Made by a program: the position numbers and the translations under genes
Assembly: GCA_025765615.1 (NCBI GenBank)
Contig: JAIVFJ010000067.1
Location: 234,404 to 298,403 of the forward strand
Direction of reading: 5' to 3'
Length of the DNA: 64,000 nucleotides
Origin: Zopfochytrium polystomum
Taxonomy: Eukaryota > Chytridiomycota > Chytridiomycetes > Chytridiales > Chytridiaceae
Shown here: piece by piece, positions 46,701 through 62,651 of the stretch
How the letters are laid out: every line of letters begins with the position of its first letter
Position numbering within the stretch: the stretch's first letter is position 1
The notes under the pieces: model-generated
The model's database searches: none
What the model was told of the DNA's origin: nothing
The model's input: the letters and a program-made list of their open reading frames with translations, nothing else

Positions 46701-48544
46701 TACGCCAACGGCCTCTACGCTGGGCTTGATGAGGAGCTGACCCCAGATGTTCTTCCACAGGAGGCGCCGCCTAACACATCAGCCATCAGATGCTTAGTTT
46801 TCATGTCGGCGGCCAAAGTTTGTACTTTTCGAAGTCCTCGTCTTGCACGTCGAATGCATGCCATACTAATCTCTTGTCAAAGATGGTACTGATGACACCA
46901 CAAGCCATTTACGACTCAACCGTTGCCTTCAATCTGCTGCAACAATTTGCCCGTTCCACAACGGAAGTTGGAGTAAATCGCCTTTCGGCGGAGTCTACAC
47001 TGGTTAAAATGAAGGCTACCGCTATTGATCGTCCTCTTCCCGGTCGAAGGTTGTCGCTTTCTGACAGGTATGAGATAGAAACTATTGAGTCTACACGAGT
47101 CGGAAATGTTTCACCAATTGTGTTCTTCAGATTTCTGTCGTCAATCGCCGGCTTTATCCCCGAGAAGATCCCACGACTCGCAGTTGAATTTTCGAAAAAT
47201 GCAGCGAGCAAAGCGAATGGGGCTGCAGAATTTTTCGATGCGATGGCTGACAGCGGAAGCGTTTGTGCCCTCCTGGATTTCCTCATTCTGGGGAAAGCCA
47301 TTCTCTCCCCGGTGTGGGACGTTCTGTCAGTGTCTCCAGGTAGATTTGTAACGGGGGTGTTTTTAGTTTCCAGAAGCGCATTCACAAACAAAATTTTGCA
47401 GAGTTGCAACCCATGATTGTCATCAATTATTTGTCAGAGATGACGGCAGAACCTCCGCCGCAACTTGACAAAAAAGTTGTGGACGGGAAGAGGGCTCCGC
47501 TGCCCTCGAACGACGAAAATATCAAGGAGAATGTCATGGCAGCGGTCCTGGAGGCCTGTGATGGGTCTGTCGACCTCGTTGATACCGCTGTTTGGCCAGT
47601 CTTCAATTGGGTCGAAGAAGCAGGTTCAGCGGGCATTACTCTTTATGATCTGAAGGTGAGGAGCCAGCGCGACTGCTCTGCGGCTAAACATCTTTGTCTA
47701 CTGGTCGTTTCACGACGAATTGGGCGGTGGGTTGCCCGTATAGGCCGCTGCAAACGGACTGATGTCAGACCGATTACTGTTGCGAGCAATCGCCATTTTG
47801 TCGTCGGTGACAGTCCCTGATTCTCCACAGACTCTTATTGAAAGAGTCGGCCATGAGGACTTGCGTTTTGTGACATACACCAACATAAGTGTTTGGTACC
47901 TGAATCTGCCGAGGAGAGAGGTTATACGTTTAACTCCCTCAATAATCACTGTTTGCTTATCCTGCCTCCCAAACTTTTAGACTGAGCCTGAATCACTGGA
48001 GTACCCCAGTGGGCTCTTGCCGCAGTGCCGCGGTCGTTTGTGGTTCAGTATTCATGGCGAGCTAATCGGCTCTGTCTTGCGAGCCTGCCTGGAGATGGTG
48101 ATATCCTTAATCGTTGAGAAACCTGGAATTTATGAGGTAACAGTGTCGCAAAATAATATCCTCCTTTCTACCTCGCCCGTTACCGTCTTCTCACCATTGT
48201 ACCACAATGCGCTGAAAAAGGGGAAAATTTTCCGACGGCTCCGCCACGTTGTCACACGGGTTGAGCTTGCTGAGTTACTAGATGTACTCACCAAAGTGAA
48301 AGCATGCCGTCGCACCAGCATGATTCGAGCACCCGCATTCACCAGCCTGATGGATGCACTTAGCTGCGATCGACCTGCTTTGGAACCGTGTGGTATGTCT
48401 GACACAGCGACAACTGAAAGCCACTAAACGGCTGCTCCAGATGACGACATAATTAGCACAACCCGTGTAACTTGCTACTATGCCGAGCCCGAGTGGTTCA
48501 AGGCGTGCAGCCTCATCGCCCGAGAAACTAATACAACCGCATGA
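40758..48544 (+). CDS. Largest TFIIIC subunit (B-block binding) with embedded PHD finger
   Basis: Fifteen exons: 40758-40812, 41038-41187, 41316-41686, 41742-41899, 41969-42278, 42340-43485, 43541-46494, 46556-46817, 46883-47067, 47131-47339, 47402-47655, 47831-47890, 47981-48136, 48221-48392, 48441-48544; about 2181 residues. The ends of exons 8 and 12 and the start of exon 14 are the least certain. The winged-helix block PLLNRVLEAVSGARETGITQADLAKVLNMDSRSLFYQVKNL is the B-block binding domain of Tfc3/GTF3C1; a second winged helix follows near 42640-42780. Residues about 690-738 form a PHD finger (CDVCRVDRDDDKMLLCDHCDKGRHTFC...WFCSEEC), split by an intron. The C-terminal part (YPSGLLPQCRGRLWFSIHGEL, PGIYE) matches the conserved TFIIIC end. 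The protein recognises the B box of tRNA gene promoters for RNA polymerase III. Confidence 0.85.
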
Positions 48545-50005
48545 CCGCAATTTTGATGGAAAGGAATTTGACGCTGTGGAGCAATATTGTCTATTTTGAG
48601 GGAGGCCACTTTGGAACCTTGCTGGTATCCTTAAATCCACCTGGGCAAAATATTACTTTATCAAAAAAAATCTGAGCTGTTTTTCTTATCGTTAAGTCAA
48701 CGCCTTGGTTCATTTTTCAGGCCAAAGGGACACTGCGGCTCAGACGCTATCCGGCTCAAGTCCCAGCCACTGGACCAAAATCTTCAGTAACGCAAACGAA
48801 GTGCGTGACCAGAACTTCGGATGTGAGACGCTGAGAAGTCCTGTCGGATACTGTGGGGTGGGACAGGTTTCCGACTTTTCACCATCAATCATGCTTCTGC
48901 CAAATGGCGAAGAGACCTGGTAGCCCTCTTGATTCTGCGTCTTAATCGAGGAAGCGTTCCCACCCCCACTCTGGAAGGCGCACCCAATTATTTCTTGCGC
49001 CCTTTGCTCATCGGCCGGCCTGGAGGTGCATTTGCGCATGTGCGATCTCCAATTCGAGGGGTGGCAAAACATACACTCTTGCCGGTCGTCGTGGTTAAAA
49101 ACCCCGAGGGAAGCCCTGATTCCCCACCACCTCAATCTAGTTTACGCACAGTCTTTGGTTCTACGGCCAGCACATGGAGTCGTTTCACGTAGGTGCCAAA
49201 CACAGGTGAAGAGCTGGTGGTTGTAAGCACATTTTCTTTACACGTTTGTCTATGTTGGGGGAACGTGCAATCCTCTCGTGAAGCTGAATCACACACGTGT
49301 CCCGGCTGTGGGCGAGGGTTCAGCTGTCCGATGAAACGGCAGGCGAGGCGAGGGCGATGAAGTCGATTCGATGTTAAGCGGCACGGCGTGGACCACAACT
49401 TCGTGCAGGATTGACGTCAAGCTGAGGGACAGGAATGGAAGGCGGTGCGGGAAAAGAATGTATTTGTGGATGGCGTGGTGCTATCCCATTCACTGCGCCA
49501 TAAATCAAAAGAAGAAAAATGGTGTGTAAAAAGAAAGTTAAGACACACCACTTGATTTATTTACGCGCAACCCCTCGACTACATCGCCAGCAAAAGCAAC
49601 GGCGCGAGCTCAGAGCATTCGTTGTTTGCTTGCTCAGTTGAAACAAAAATTCGCTACCCCGTCGCACACGCAGTTTTCTTGTCCGGTGAGTGGTAATCAG
49701 TCCTTCATGATATCCCACGTCATGCACGACTATCACGAAATCAACACCATGTTTTGATCAAAGCTCGCGGTGCAATTGTGCCAAACGGAGGAGTAACGAA
49801 GAAAGAGAAAAAGAAGCGCGCGAGGAGAGAAAAAAGCGGGAGAACGGTTGTGTGAGGCACCAAAAGCAGGAACGGAATCTGGGTTAACGGTAACTTTGAA
49901 CAAACTCAGGCCCGCCCATTAAAGGCGGCCAACTGAGTCGTGGAAGCGGGTTCGACAGATGGAGAGGCGCCACATCCCTTGGCTTGCCGGACTTCCCCTT
50001 CCGTT
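48545..50005. other. Intergenic between convergent genes
   Basis: 3' flanks of the TFIIIC gene (+) and the KDM4-like gene (-). Open frames on both strands at 48700-49240 have no domain and no convincing starts. No RNA or repeat seen in 1.46 kb. Confidence 0.45.
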
Positions 50006-53689
<3,684 letters not shown>

Positions 53690-54410
53690 GAGGCCCCCTG
53701 GATTCGTCGTCCCCCGTTTGTGCTATCTCACTGCCTTTTCCCTTTTCTTTTCCTTTGTATGTATGTATAAAGTTTTCTGTTTTTTTGTTTTGGGGGTGCG
53801 GTCTGTTTGCTCCCCGCCTCAATTGTACGGCTTCTCACGACGCTGCTCCGACGCGAAGGGGCTATTGGGAACCGGTGCTCGTCGTTGGAGACTCCTACAT
53901 CATTTCACCAATTCCATTCATAATAGCGCGACTGGCGTCGACCTGAGGAAATGGTAAGATTCAGAGTACCACTGCCCATCCATGCCGGTTCTTCTTGCAA
54001 CGGTTGTGATGTTTCTTGCTCAGCCCGGACGCTTGAGTTTTGAATTTGCAGGGTGCTCTGCGCATAGAAAGGAGGTGTATCTGGCTGTGAAGTACAATCT
54101 GGAGCTTCGGCTTGATCCATCCAAATACGATAATTCGAATACCGCTTGTTCGAAAGAGTTTGAAACGCAACCTGACCAGGGAGCACCGAACGTTCTTCGT
54201 CCCTTAAGCCTGTGGCTCACACACCCTTTGGCTGGCTGGACTGAAAAGGATCAGTTTTGGCTCTGTCGGAAGGCTTAGCCAGTAAGTTTAAAGGCAGCGT
54301 TTGTACCTCTGATGCTATGCCGCAGAGGGAGGTGACTGCTTGTGGGTGCTCAAGGTAGCTGTTTTTTAGAAGTAGAAGGCAAATCAAAACAAACCTTTTC
54401 CTAATGTGCT
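53690..54410. promoter_or_regulatory. Shared upstream region of two divergent genes
   Basis: 721 bases between the start of the KDM4-like gene (-) and the gene starting at 54411 (+). T-rich sequence near 53735-53792 lies just upstream of the demethylase start. No other gene is seen. No specific binding site can be named. Confidence 0.4.
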
Positions 54411-57261
54411 ATGTGCTTATCGCGCCTAAAGGTGCTGGCTTGCAATTTTGAATTGATGAACTACTACTCTGAGGACGGAAGTTCCGAGAGTCAAAACCCT
54501 GAAGACGTCAATAAAGTGAATGGCTTTTGGAACAATCCATCGATTAAATATGTCCCCACACCACAGATTGAATCGGGCCAACGAATTCGGGTGCAAGAAT
54601 TGCTTTTGGTGGAGTCTGATTTCAAAAATTTTAAACTCCGCACCCAATCTGGATGGCTGTCAAACTCTTGCCAAACCCCAGCCAAAAATGGCATCAGGCT
54701 CAAACCGCCATCGTCGTTATTAAAAATGCACTATTCCGAGTCGTCATTCGCAGCAGCACTAGAAACCTCATCTTCGGTTGCCTCATCCTTTGCCTCCGTA
54801 CAATCCACAAGTCGCCTCGCCCCGCAAGCTGCAACTACTTCATCGAATCTGGCTTTACTCCAGCCCAACCCATCTGCGCGACATCCAAATAAGTCAAGAT
54901 CCAACTCGGTCGATCGGAACGGATCAGTCAGCTATCTCTCGTCTTTACCGATCCAGCCGCCTTCGGCGCCGCCTCCCCCCATGCCTCCATCCAGCATGTC
55001 CGCGCGGTGTACGTCCAACCGCACGGCACGAAAGAGAACTCCTTCGACCCCGCATCCGACTCCATCCGTGACACCGCCACCGGAGGTCACTGGTCTCGCC
55101 GCCGAACTATTTATTTCCACCGCGCGAAATGCAACGACGGTGTCATCTTCTCTTTTGAATGCAGCCTCGGCCGTAAACCCAGCCACTACTCCCTCCTCTT
55201 CAGCCATCGGTTCCCTGTCCCTCACTTTCCAGCGTCCTCCCGTTTGTCGCATTCAGGCAAACAAGTATTCTTCTGGCGTGCTTCAGCAGGAGCAGAGCTC
55301 GAAGCATGCGGAGCACACAGCGTTCCCTTCCACGGGACCTCCGGTTCCAGAACGACACACTGACATACGCGTTATTGCAGCCTATGTACCGCCCGTTCGT
55401 CGCCGATCCGCGAGCTGTGGTGCCACTGGGAGGGAGCGTGACACTCCGCGCTTGGCGTCTCATTCTGCCATTATTATGGACAACCAGCCCTCAACCATTA
55501 CCGCAAAGGAGTCCTTGGCCGACGAGCTGGATAATCTACGGCAGGCGCTATCAACATTAAAGTCATTCTGGGATGGACCGCTCGGTGCACCCCCCGGTGC
55601 GTCATCGGCACGGGAATCCTTGAGGTGGAGAGATCGTGGTGGGTTCGCCGCGTTTGTACGAGCTGTGGTCAGAAACGGGGGCGACGACATTAGCACTTTG
55701 CAGCAAGCGAAAGTAGAGGACAGAACTTGTGAATCAGCAAAACGAGACGCAAGCGACATGGTTGAACGGGGCATTGCGCGAGAAGGTCAGTTGAACGGGT
55801 CTAGAGCGAGGGACGAGGAAGTTGAGCAAGTTGTTCGATGGATCAAGGCGCATCCTGCAATGCTACCAGTGCTTGTCATGGACATACGGGACTGGGACGG
55901 GTATCGGCTCATGCTGCGACGCCATGAAGTCTTAAAGGAGAAAGGTAGCCGTCCGCTGTTGATCCATCGTCCATGCTTTCTTGTTTCATCACAAGTCTCT
56001 TGAATATGGTGCGCCTTGGCCTTGCCCCGTGTCTCACTTCTCACACCAAACCGCGGTTAAAAAAACCACCACCTCCCCATCCGAATGAGCAGCGAAGCGC
56101 GAAAGTTATGCCGCATACTGCGCATCGCTTGCCGCCGAAGCTTCCGAAACCACAACGGTCGCCGCCGGGCCTGAACCGGACCCGCAGGAAAAGCTGCGCA
56201 AGCTCCTCCAGGGCGTCGGCATTCGCGTTCCTCCAGCCTCGACCAAAGAATCCGACACGGTTTCTCGAAGAGGGGAGCCGCCGCTTTCGGGACCGCACCG
56301 GCCACCAGGCGCCCCAAGCATGCGCCGCCAAAAGTCCGCACCGTCGAAGCCAACGTGGGTGCAGTCGATGTCAAACGAAGACGGTCCTGTCGTAACCCGA
56401 ACGAAAGGAAATCAACCGTCACCACCCCCTTGGATCACATCCACCACGGCCCTCCCAGCCGATCGAGCGCGACCCCATTTCCCGCCATCCGCAAGCGGCC
56501 CCATGCACGCCTACACCCACCACGCCGACCAGCGCAGTACCTGGCCCTCCGCCACCACAGCTGCTGCTGCCGCAGCCGCCGCCCGCGCACACGCCTTCTC
56601 AGTACCCGCAGTACCTCCCATCCCTTCGCTGCCGCCGGCGGCTGCGGCTGCGGCCGCGGCAGCCTCCGCGCGGCGGGGGCACCATTTTCAGAGCGCGACC
56701 CACCAGTGGCAGCGCAACCCAACGTTTGCCAGCCAACAGCGCCTGGACTCGCCTCAGCCCCCTGTAGACCCGTCTTGGTACAACGTCGCTACCTCCGGCG
56801 CTTCTCCCTCGTCAGACAGTAGTATCGACGCGCGGCCTCCACCACCGCTCTCTGCTCTGCAACAGCAGCGAGGCCAGCTGCTCGCTGGCCTCGGACCGAC
56901 GCATGGCGTCGCCGCACCGTCGACTGCAGCAGCGTCGGCGGCAAAGTCTGACGCGAGCGGCGTTGCGGCGTTGCGGCGCGGGCGACTGGGGCAACAACGG
57001 CAGCGGACGCCGAGTTCGTCGGCCAGTCATTTGGCGGTGGGTGATATTGATTCAAGTGGTGGCGGCGGCGGCGGCGGAAGCAGCGCGGGTGTGAGCAGCG
57101 GAATGAAGCGGAGAGGTTGGAAGGAGCTGCTAGCTGGAATCGGTGGTACCGGCAATTCTGCAGCTTTAGGTGCCTCCAGCAGTGTGCCCGTAGGCAGCTT
57201 GGCTGGCTTAGGTGGGTTTGGAGCAGGCGCCAAGGTTTTTTCTGTCGCCAGAGACTCCTAA
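54411..57261 (+). CDS. Low-complexity protein of unknown function
   Basis: Two exons, 54411-55944 and 56093-57261 (acceptor after GAATGAGCAG), give 900 residues with consistent phase. Composition is Ser, Pro, Ala and Thr-rich throughout, with homopolymeric Ala, Pro and Gly runs. Two parts look folded: LADELDNLRQALSTLKSFWDG, and EEVEQVVRWIKAHPAMLPVLVMDIRDWDGYRLMLRRHEVLKEKAKRESYAAYCASLAAEA, which spans the splice and is helical. The C-terminus ends with GMKRRGWKELLAGIGG and a Gly/Ala-rich tail. I do not recognise a family. The true start may be a later Met, for example at 54456. Confidence 0.55.
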
Positions 57262-57724
57262 GGCGGATGAACAGGCCCAACATACAAAAGCTCCTCGCGC
57301 ACAATCGTGCGGGAGTGTGCGCACATGCGAGGAGTGAATTAGTTTGCGACTTTGGGTGTGAGTGCGAGAGATTGTGAGGTGTGTGCATGCATGTCCTTTT
57401 GTTTGTTATGTTTTTCGTGCTTTAGTGCTTGGTAGAAATTAATCGCAGGCTTAGCGCCACAGTCTCATCACTTCGGTATGGACGAAATTCAGAGTAGCTT
57501 TGCGGTCTGTGCCGTTCTAATTGCAGTTTTAAAAATTATGTCAGAATTTTGAAAAAATGAGCCTCATCACGTAACAGCAATATGCAAGGACAGCCATCAT
57601 GTGCCTCATACGAATGAAATTCTGAAAGTGACTTTCAAGGATGTTTTATCCGTTAAAAATATTTCCTATCGCTTATGCCCGACTTTCTCCTTCCCCCTAT
57701 TGTCAGCAAGTGACTCCCATCATT
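57262..57724. other. Intergenic between convergent genes
   Basis: 3' flanks of the low-complexity protein gene (+) and the LysM gene (-). Nothing recognised. Confidence 0.5.
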
Positions 57725-58650
57725 TCAGCCAAAGGATGGTAAGGGGGTGGTGGTTGTCACAGGGTATGGGTAGAAATTTGTGGAAGTCACAGGAGTAATG
57801 TAAGTAGGAGGCGGTCGAACACATAATTGTTGGAACGGGTAGATGGGTGAAGCGTAACAGTCGAGTGACGGATTGATCGCCTGTAAATATTCAACTGTTA
57901 CTCCATACGATTGAGCGATCGACCAGCACGAGTCACCGCTCTGGCACCGAGTGTCAGTTTTAAGTAATGTGTTCAAAAATTACACAAGTTGAGCCGACCG
58001 AACCTTGATGACGTAAACCTCCTGGCAGCAGTAGAGTGGGTAAGGGCGGGGGGTGCAGTAGCATGTAGGCGGAGTGATGCACAGTGCCTTTCCTGCAAAA
58101 GAGGTTATACAGACTCTCAATGCAGTGAGCGACTCCGCTGTTCTTACCTGGAATTATGCTTGTGCAGCTGTAAGAAGGGTTGTACGATTGGAGCTGGGCG
58201 GTCGTTAAGTTCAGCTGCTTAGCGATGAATCCACAGTCTTGCCCCTCCTATGTAGTTCAAAATAAGAGCAGGGTGGTCATTGTTCGCTGTCGCGCTAAGT
58301 GGGCGCCTGCTTGCAGAAGTCCCCAAAAGACGGTATTATCGATATACCATGACGATGTAAACCCACGCACAGGTGGGCGGTGCAGGCGCAGGACCAGAAC
58401 GGCGGTGCAGCCCTCGTGGAAATTCTCCAACGTTGCCATCGCTTGCCGCTGCTGCACCATGTACAGCGTCCGTCACGGGTAGAGCGCTTGCAAAGCACAC
58501 CAGGCTGCCTATCACGCAGCCAAGAGCGAAAATGGCAGCACGATAGCCTGTCAAGTGTCGTCTTCGACTGTGGCCGAACTGAGGCGTTGTGGCGCAGGAG
58601 GGTTGACTTGCCGCTGGAAACGACCGGGAGTGGGATGTCGCAGGATCCAT
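57725..58650 (-). CDS. Membrane-anchored or secreted protein with two LysM domains
   Basis: Four exons on the - strand, 58650-58348, 58247-58148, 58092-58004 and 57940-57725, encode 235 residues. Residues about 36-58 are hydrophobic (AAIFALGCVIGSLVCFASA) after a basic N-terminus, so this is a signal anchor or a long signal peptide. LysM 1 (about 96-145) reads YIVMEGQDCGFIAKQLNLTTAQLQSYNPSYSCTSIIPGKALCI across two splices; a Cys-rich linker (CYCTPRPYPLYCCQ) follows; LysM 2 (about 158-210) reads VYVIKSGDSCWSIAQSYGVTVEYLQAINPSLDC. The tail is Pro/Thr/Tyr-rich. Fungal LysM domains bind chitin or related N-acetylglucosamine polymers, suggesting a role at its own wall or in masking chitin. The join to exon 4 restores the canonical SGDSCWSIA start of LysM 2. 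Confidence 0.85.
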
Positions 58651-58790
58651 GAGGATGCAGGCTTTGTGGGTGGCTTCTGGCGTGTGCGGGGGTTGCAGAG
58701 GTGCTGGAAGCTCTCTTTATCAGAACCACGAAAAAACGGAACGTGAGTGGACGGCCCGCGCTGAGCTTTCTTCACTCTCCGATCACTCCG

Positions 58791-58822
<32 letters not shown>

Positions 58823-59029
58823 ATACTCTCTCTTTCTCTCTCTCTCTCACTCGCACTCTCTCTTCTCCTTTTCACACACACACACACTCTCTCTCCCAGT
58901 CTCGCCGTTGCTCCCGGCCGCGCTTGGGCCAACTCTTTCCAAAGCCGCTTTGCGGAGTTTCAACTGGACATCCCAGTCCGCTTCTGCCTTGTCAAGTCCA
59001 GAGAGAGAAGCAAGAGTTTCTTTGTTCGA
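58651..59029. promoter_or_regulatory. Divergent upstream region with CT microsatellite
   Basis: 379 bases between the LysM gene start (-) and the Zn-cluster-like gene start (+). It contains a CT/TC-rich microsatellite at about 58789-58863 and a CA run near 58875-58886. The frame of the Zn-cluster-like gene is open through this region, but the sequence is low-complexity and the first convincing Met is at 59030. Confidence 0.5.
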
Positions 59030-61096
59030 ATGCCTCTCACACAGCAAGAGAACAGAAGGCGGACCCAATCGACGCAGCCGGATCGGCAACGATCAGATGA
59101 ATTCATTGCTGGCGGCAGGAGCAGCGATTTTCGTGATTTCGTACCCATTCGCCCGGACTACATTGTGGATGAGAACCCATTTACCGAGAACTTTCACGAT
59201 GAAGAGGACGAGGATCAGGATGAAAGCGAAGACGAAGACGACGACGACGACGACGACGACAGAGACACCGTCGATGTTGGATTGGGATCAGAATCGACGT
59301 CAATAGCTGCCAGAGATCAGAAGCCTGACGTACTGGCGAAGAGTTCGAGAGCGAAACTGTGGGCTGGCGGTGAAAAAGGGTCCCTCGGCAAATTGTTCTC
59401 GGTCTATGGCCGGTGCCGGCGATGCCATGCTCTGGGCCTGTCTGTGGACGGTTGCGTGCCGGCCAAGTCGTACCCGCGTGCCTTTCGATCGTACTCCCAT
59501 TATTCGTCTGCACCACCAAATGGTCATCATTCGAAAGGCCCTTGCTCCCGGTGCATTGATAACAATACCATCTGCTTTTATACGACCGTGGTCGACTCCT
59601 CCCCAATTCTTCAAACAACGCGACTGATAGGGTCGACAGCTGTCCTAGGAATGCGCAAGGTGCGCATGAGACTGGGCGATTTTGACCCGCTTGGCTCCAT
59701 GGCTGAGCATGAGTACCAGGACGACGATGCACGTGTAGATGAGGTCGGCAGAGCAGCTGAGGGGTTCGTGAAGAGCGACCACGAGAATGCACCTCCCGAC
59801 GGGTTGGAAGACTTTGAGGATGAGAGCAGCGACGACGAAAACGAAGAAATGGACGACGCAACACCTGTGGTGAATAGGAGCCCCGACCCGGAGTCCGCCG
59901 CCCCACCGAATACAAAGCCAATGCTTGAGCAACCACCATCTTCCTCGCAGAAACAACCCTCAGAAGTAATCGCACGACTGGGTGAGCACTTTGCGTGCAT
60001 GCCGGGACTCGTTCGGTGGGGACGTGCAACCAAACCGATTATGTCCAACTTTGCGACAGCTCATGGACGCAATGACGATGAACCGCCCCCACCTGATGAC
60101 CAGCTTGACGTTACGCGATACGCCGAGGAGTTGAGGAAAAAGGAGTGCTTTTTGGAGGATTTGAGGCGGAAGAAAGACGAGTTGAGTTACCGAGCGTTGC
60201 AACGCAGCAGTGGCTGGATACAACCAGCTCTAACAAAGAAATCTCTTCCCATCTTCATATTTTAATGCAGTGGTACGGACGTAAACTCAAAAAACCTCCT
60301 TCACGAAGCGCACCTAAAGCACCATATCGACAGCGAGACTGTACGCTTTTACGGTACTCGGCGGAGTTACAGAGTTGAGCACGAAGTCCTCGCCGGTATG
60401 GATGTCCGCTATCTCCTCGAATCGCCTCGTCTTCGGTACATGCCCGGTGTGACAAGCGACTTCCCTTCCATCCGCATCGAGCGTCGAGTCTCCGACGTCT
60501 CAATCCTATCCAAACGCATCATTCGAAGGCGGCTGCTGGCGAAACGAGAAAATAGCAACGTCTGTCGGGAAATGCGTGCATCAGATGAAGGGTTCCCCAA
60601 GCACATTCTTGAGGCTGCGTCTCTTCAAGCCGTAAGCGGAGGCAGCCGCAGGAGTGGAGATTCCGAAGAGCTCATTCAATCGGATGCTGAGGGCGGGAAC
60701 CCCATCAACGAAAGTGGCAACGTCCGCAGATCCTCGGTCATCGCTGACGCCGCAAACTCCGAGACAGACCCTCTGCCTGACGGCCTGTCCGCGTACGACG
60801 CGACAGACGCGCATTTTACCTCCAAGGTGTTTCCAAACCTCTTCCCCATCCAGAGGAACGCGAAAGCGGCGGCCGACTGGCTCGAACGCGTCCGCACGAT
60901 CGAGGCGGAGGCGAAGCGTGCGTCGATGCGCGAGCGTCGGAGGGCGTTTTGCACATTGATGGAGAACGCTAAGCGGTTTCGAAACCGACCGTGGGTGCGG
61001 AATCGACCGAGAAAGCTGGGCAAGAATTCTCGACAGGCAGCAGGCGACGACGATGACGGTGGCACCCGGAAGGGGAAGGAGAAGGCACGTGATTGA
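59030..61096 (+). CDS. Acidic protein with Zn2Cys6-like cysteine cluster
   Basis: Two exons, 59030-60180 and 60271-61096, encode 658 residues; the donor (GTTGAG) is weak and chosen because it is phase-compatible with the TGCAG acceptor. An acidic run of Glu/Asp lies at about 60-83. Residues about 122-185 hold six Cys as CxxC-x8-C then, after about 32 residues, CxxC-x6-C (RCRRCHALGLSVDGC ... PCSRCIDNNTICFY). This resembles the fungal Zn2Cys6 binuclear cluster, but the loop between the two halves is far longer than usual. A second acidic region (about 265-290) and basic helices near the C-terminus follow (RRRLLAKRE, RERRRAF, RKLGKNSR). It is a probable nuclear DNA-binding regulator; the target is unknown. 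Confidence 0.65.
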
Positions 61097-61114
61097 AGCG
61101 GAGCAGAAAAACAC

Positions 61115-61141
61115 AAAAAAAAAAAAAAAAAAAAAAAAAAA
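61115..61141. promoter_or_regulatory. Poly(A) tract upstream of the esterase start
   Basis: A 27-base A run followed by a further A-rich stretch ends a few bases before the esterase ATG at 61165. Only 68 bases lie between the stop of the preceding gene and this ATG, so the tract is both downstream flank of one gene and promoter or leader of the next. Confidence 0.6.
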
Positions 61142-61164
61142 GGAGAATAAAAAAAATTCCCAAA

Positions 61165-62651
61165 ATGGCCACCCTATCCATTTTGGTTCAGAACCGTCGA
61201 GGGGCCGTGGTCTTCATCATTGTGATGGTGGCCGCAGGCCTCGCGTGTCTCGCCCTCTCGTCGCTGCGGCTGCTGGAAGTCGGCGGCACCGGCGGCGGCG
61301 GCGGTGTCGCTCGTCGACCACCGGCCCCTCCTCCTCCTCCTCCTCCTCCTCCGCCTCCGCCGCCGCCGCCGCCGCCGCCACCGCCACCGCCTCAATACCC
61401 CACAGAGAAATCACGACTGCCGCTGCCTGTCGCCGATCCTAAACTGGAAAACGGCGACAGCCACACCCACTCGCACGGAAATGCGGACACCGGCGGCTTC
61501 GAAAGCTTTGTTGACGATGTGAGCCTCACGGACGTTGCTCTCGACCAGATCCTCCTATTTGGTGATTCGATTACAGAGGTATGGCGGGAGGCGCTGGAAA
61601 AGGGTTGAGTAAGGGACGTTGTAGTTTGGGGCATTGGGTCCCACCGGCCACCAAACTGAGCCTCCTTCCCACAATTAGTGGTCGTTCAATCCGGGCGCGA
61701 ACGGTTGGGGTGCCGCTCTCATGAATCGATATGCCCGCCGGCTCGACGTTGTTAACCGGGGTTACGCTGGCTTTACCACGGCCTTTTGCAAGCACTTTTT
61801 GAAGGCAACGCTGGTATCCACGCTGCCCTACGGTAATGGGCGAAGGATTGGGGGCGACCACAAGGCAGGGTCAAAGCGGCGGGGTCCCGAAATTCGTTTG
61901 GTGACGCTATTTTTGGGTGCCAACGATGCTGTCGTGCCGGATAAGGTGAGATTCGGAACAAACTCCAGAAGAGTTTGAAGTAGTCATTTTCCGTGGAAAC
62001 GCTAACTACGAATTACAGAAACCTCGATACCACGTCCCCCTCGATCAATACAGCGCCAACCTGCGGGAAATGATCGACACGATACTGACGACGACACAAG
62101 GTCGCGCACGCGTGCTCTTAATCGCTACTCCGCCAGCGAACCCGTTCCGTTGGCCAATCCCGGACCGGTCGGTCGAACGGTCAAGGATGTACCGCGACGC
62201 AGGGCTGAAAGTTGCGGAGGAGTTTCGCGAGCGGACGGTAACGCTGGACGACGACGGCGACGACCGCAAAGCGAGGGAGAACCGTCGCCGGGAGAGGGCG
62301 GTTGTGTCATTGGATCCATGGCAGCTGTTTTTCGGCAGCGGTCGCGACCATGACGACGGCGACGTTGACGCGGACAGAGGCGAAAAGACGAAACAGAAGG
62401 TGGACAGCGGGGATCTGTGGAGTCGGGAGCGGTGCGACGTGCTGCTGTCGGACGGCCTGCACTTGAGCGGGGAAGGCAGCCGGCTGCTGTACGAGGGCAT
62501 TGTTGACACGATCGAGCGCGAGTGGGGGGCGTCGCTGGGACTCGAAGCCATTGCGCCGATGATCCCGTGGGAGCACCAGCTCGACGTGGCACATATGCCC
62601 GAGGCTGCGTTCGTGAACGCGCGCGGCCACCAGGGGGGACGAACTAACTGA
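61165..62651 (+). CDS. SGNH/GDSL esterase, IAH1-like, with N-terminal membrane anchor
   Basis: Three exons, 61165-61578, 61679-61945 and 62019-62651, encode 437 residues. Residues about 12-36 are a transmembrane anchor (AVVFIIVMVAAGLACLALSSL), followed by a run of more than 20 Pro (about 52-75). The hydrolase domain begins with ILLFGDSITEWSFNPGANGWGAAL, where the Ser of GDS is the nucleophile and the splice lies directly after it; GYAGFTT gives the block II Gly, LFLGANDAV the block III Asn, and SDGLHLSGEGS the catalytic Asp and His. This block order matches isoamyl-acetate-hydrolysing esterase-like SGNH proteins. An Asp/Arg/Lys-rich insertion interrupts blocks III and V. Anchored esterase of the endomembrane system or cell surface; substrate unknown. 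Confidence 0.88.
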
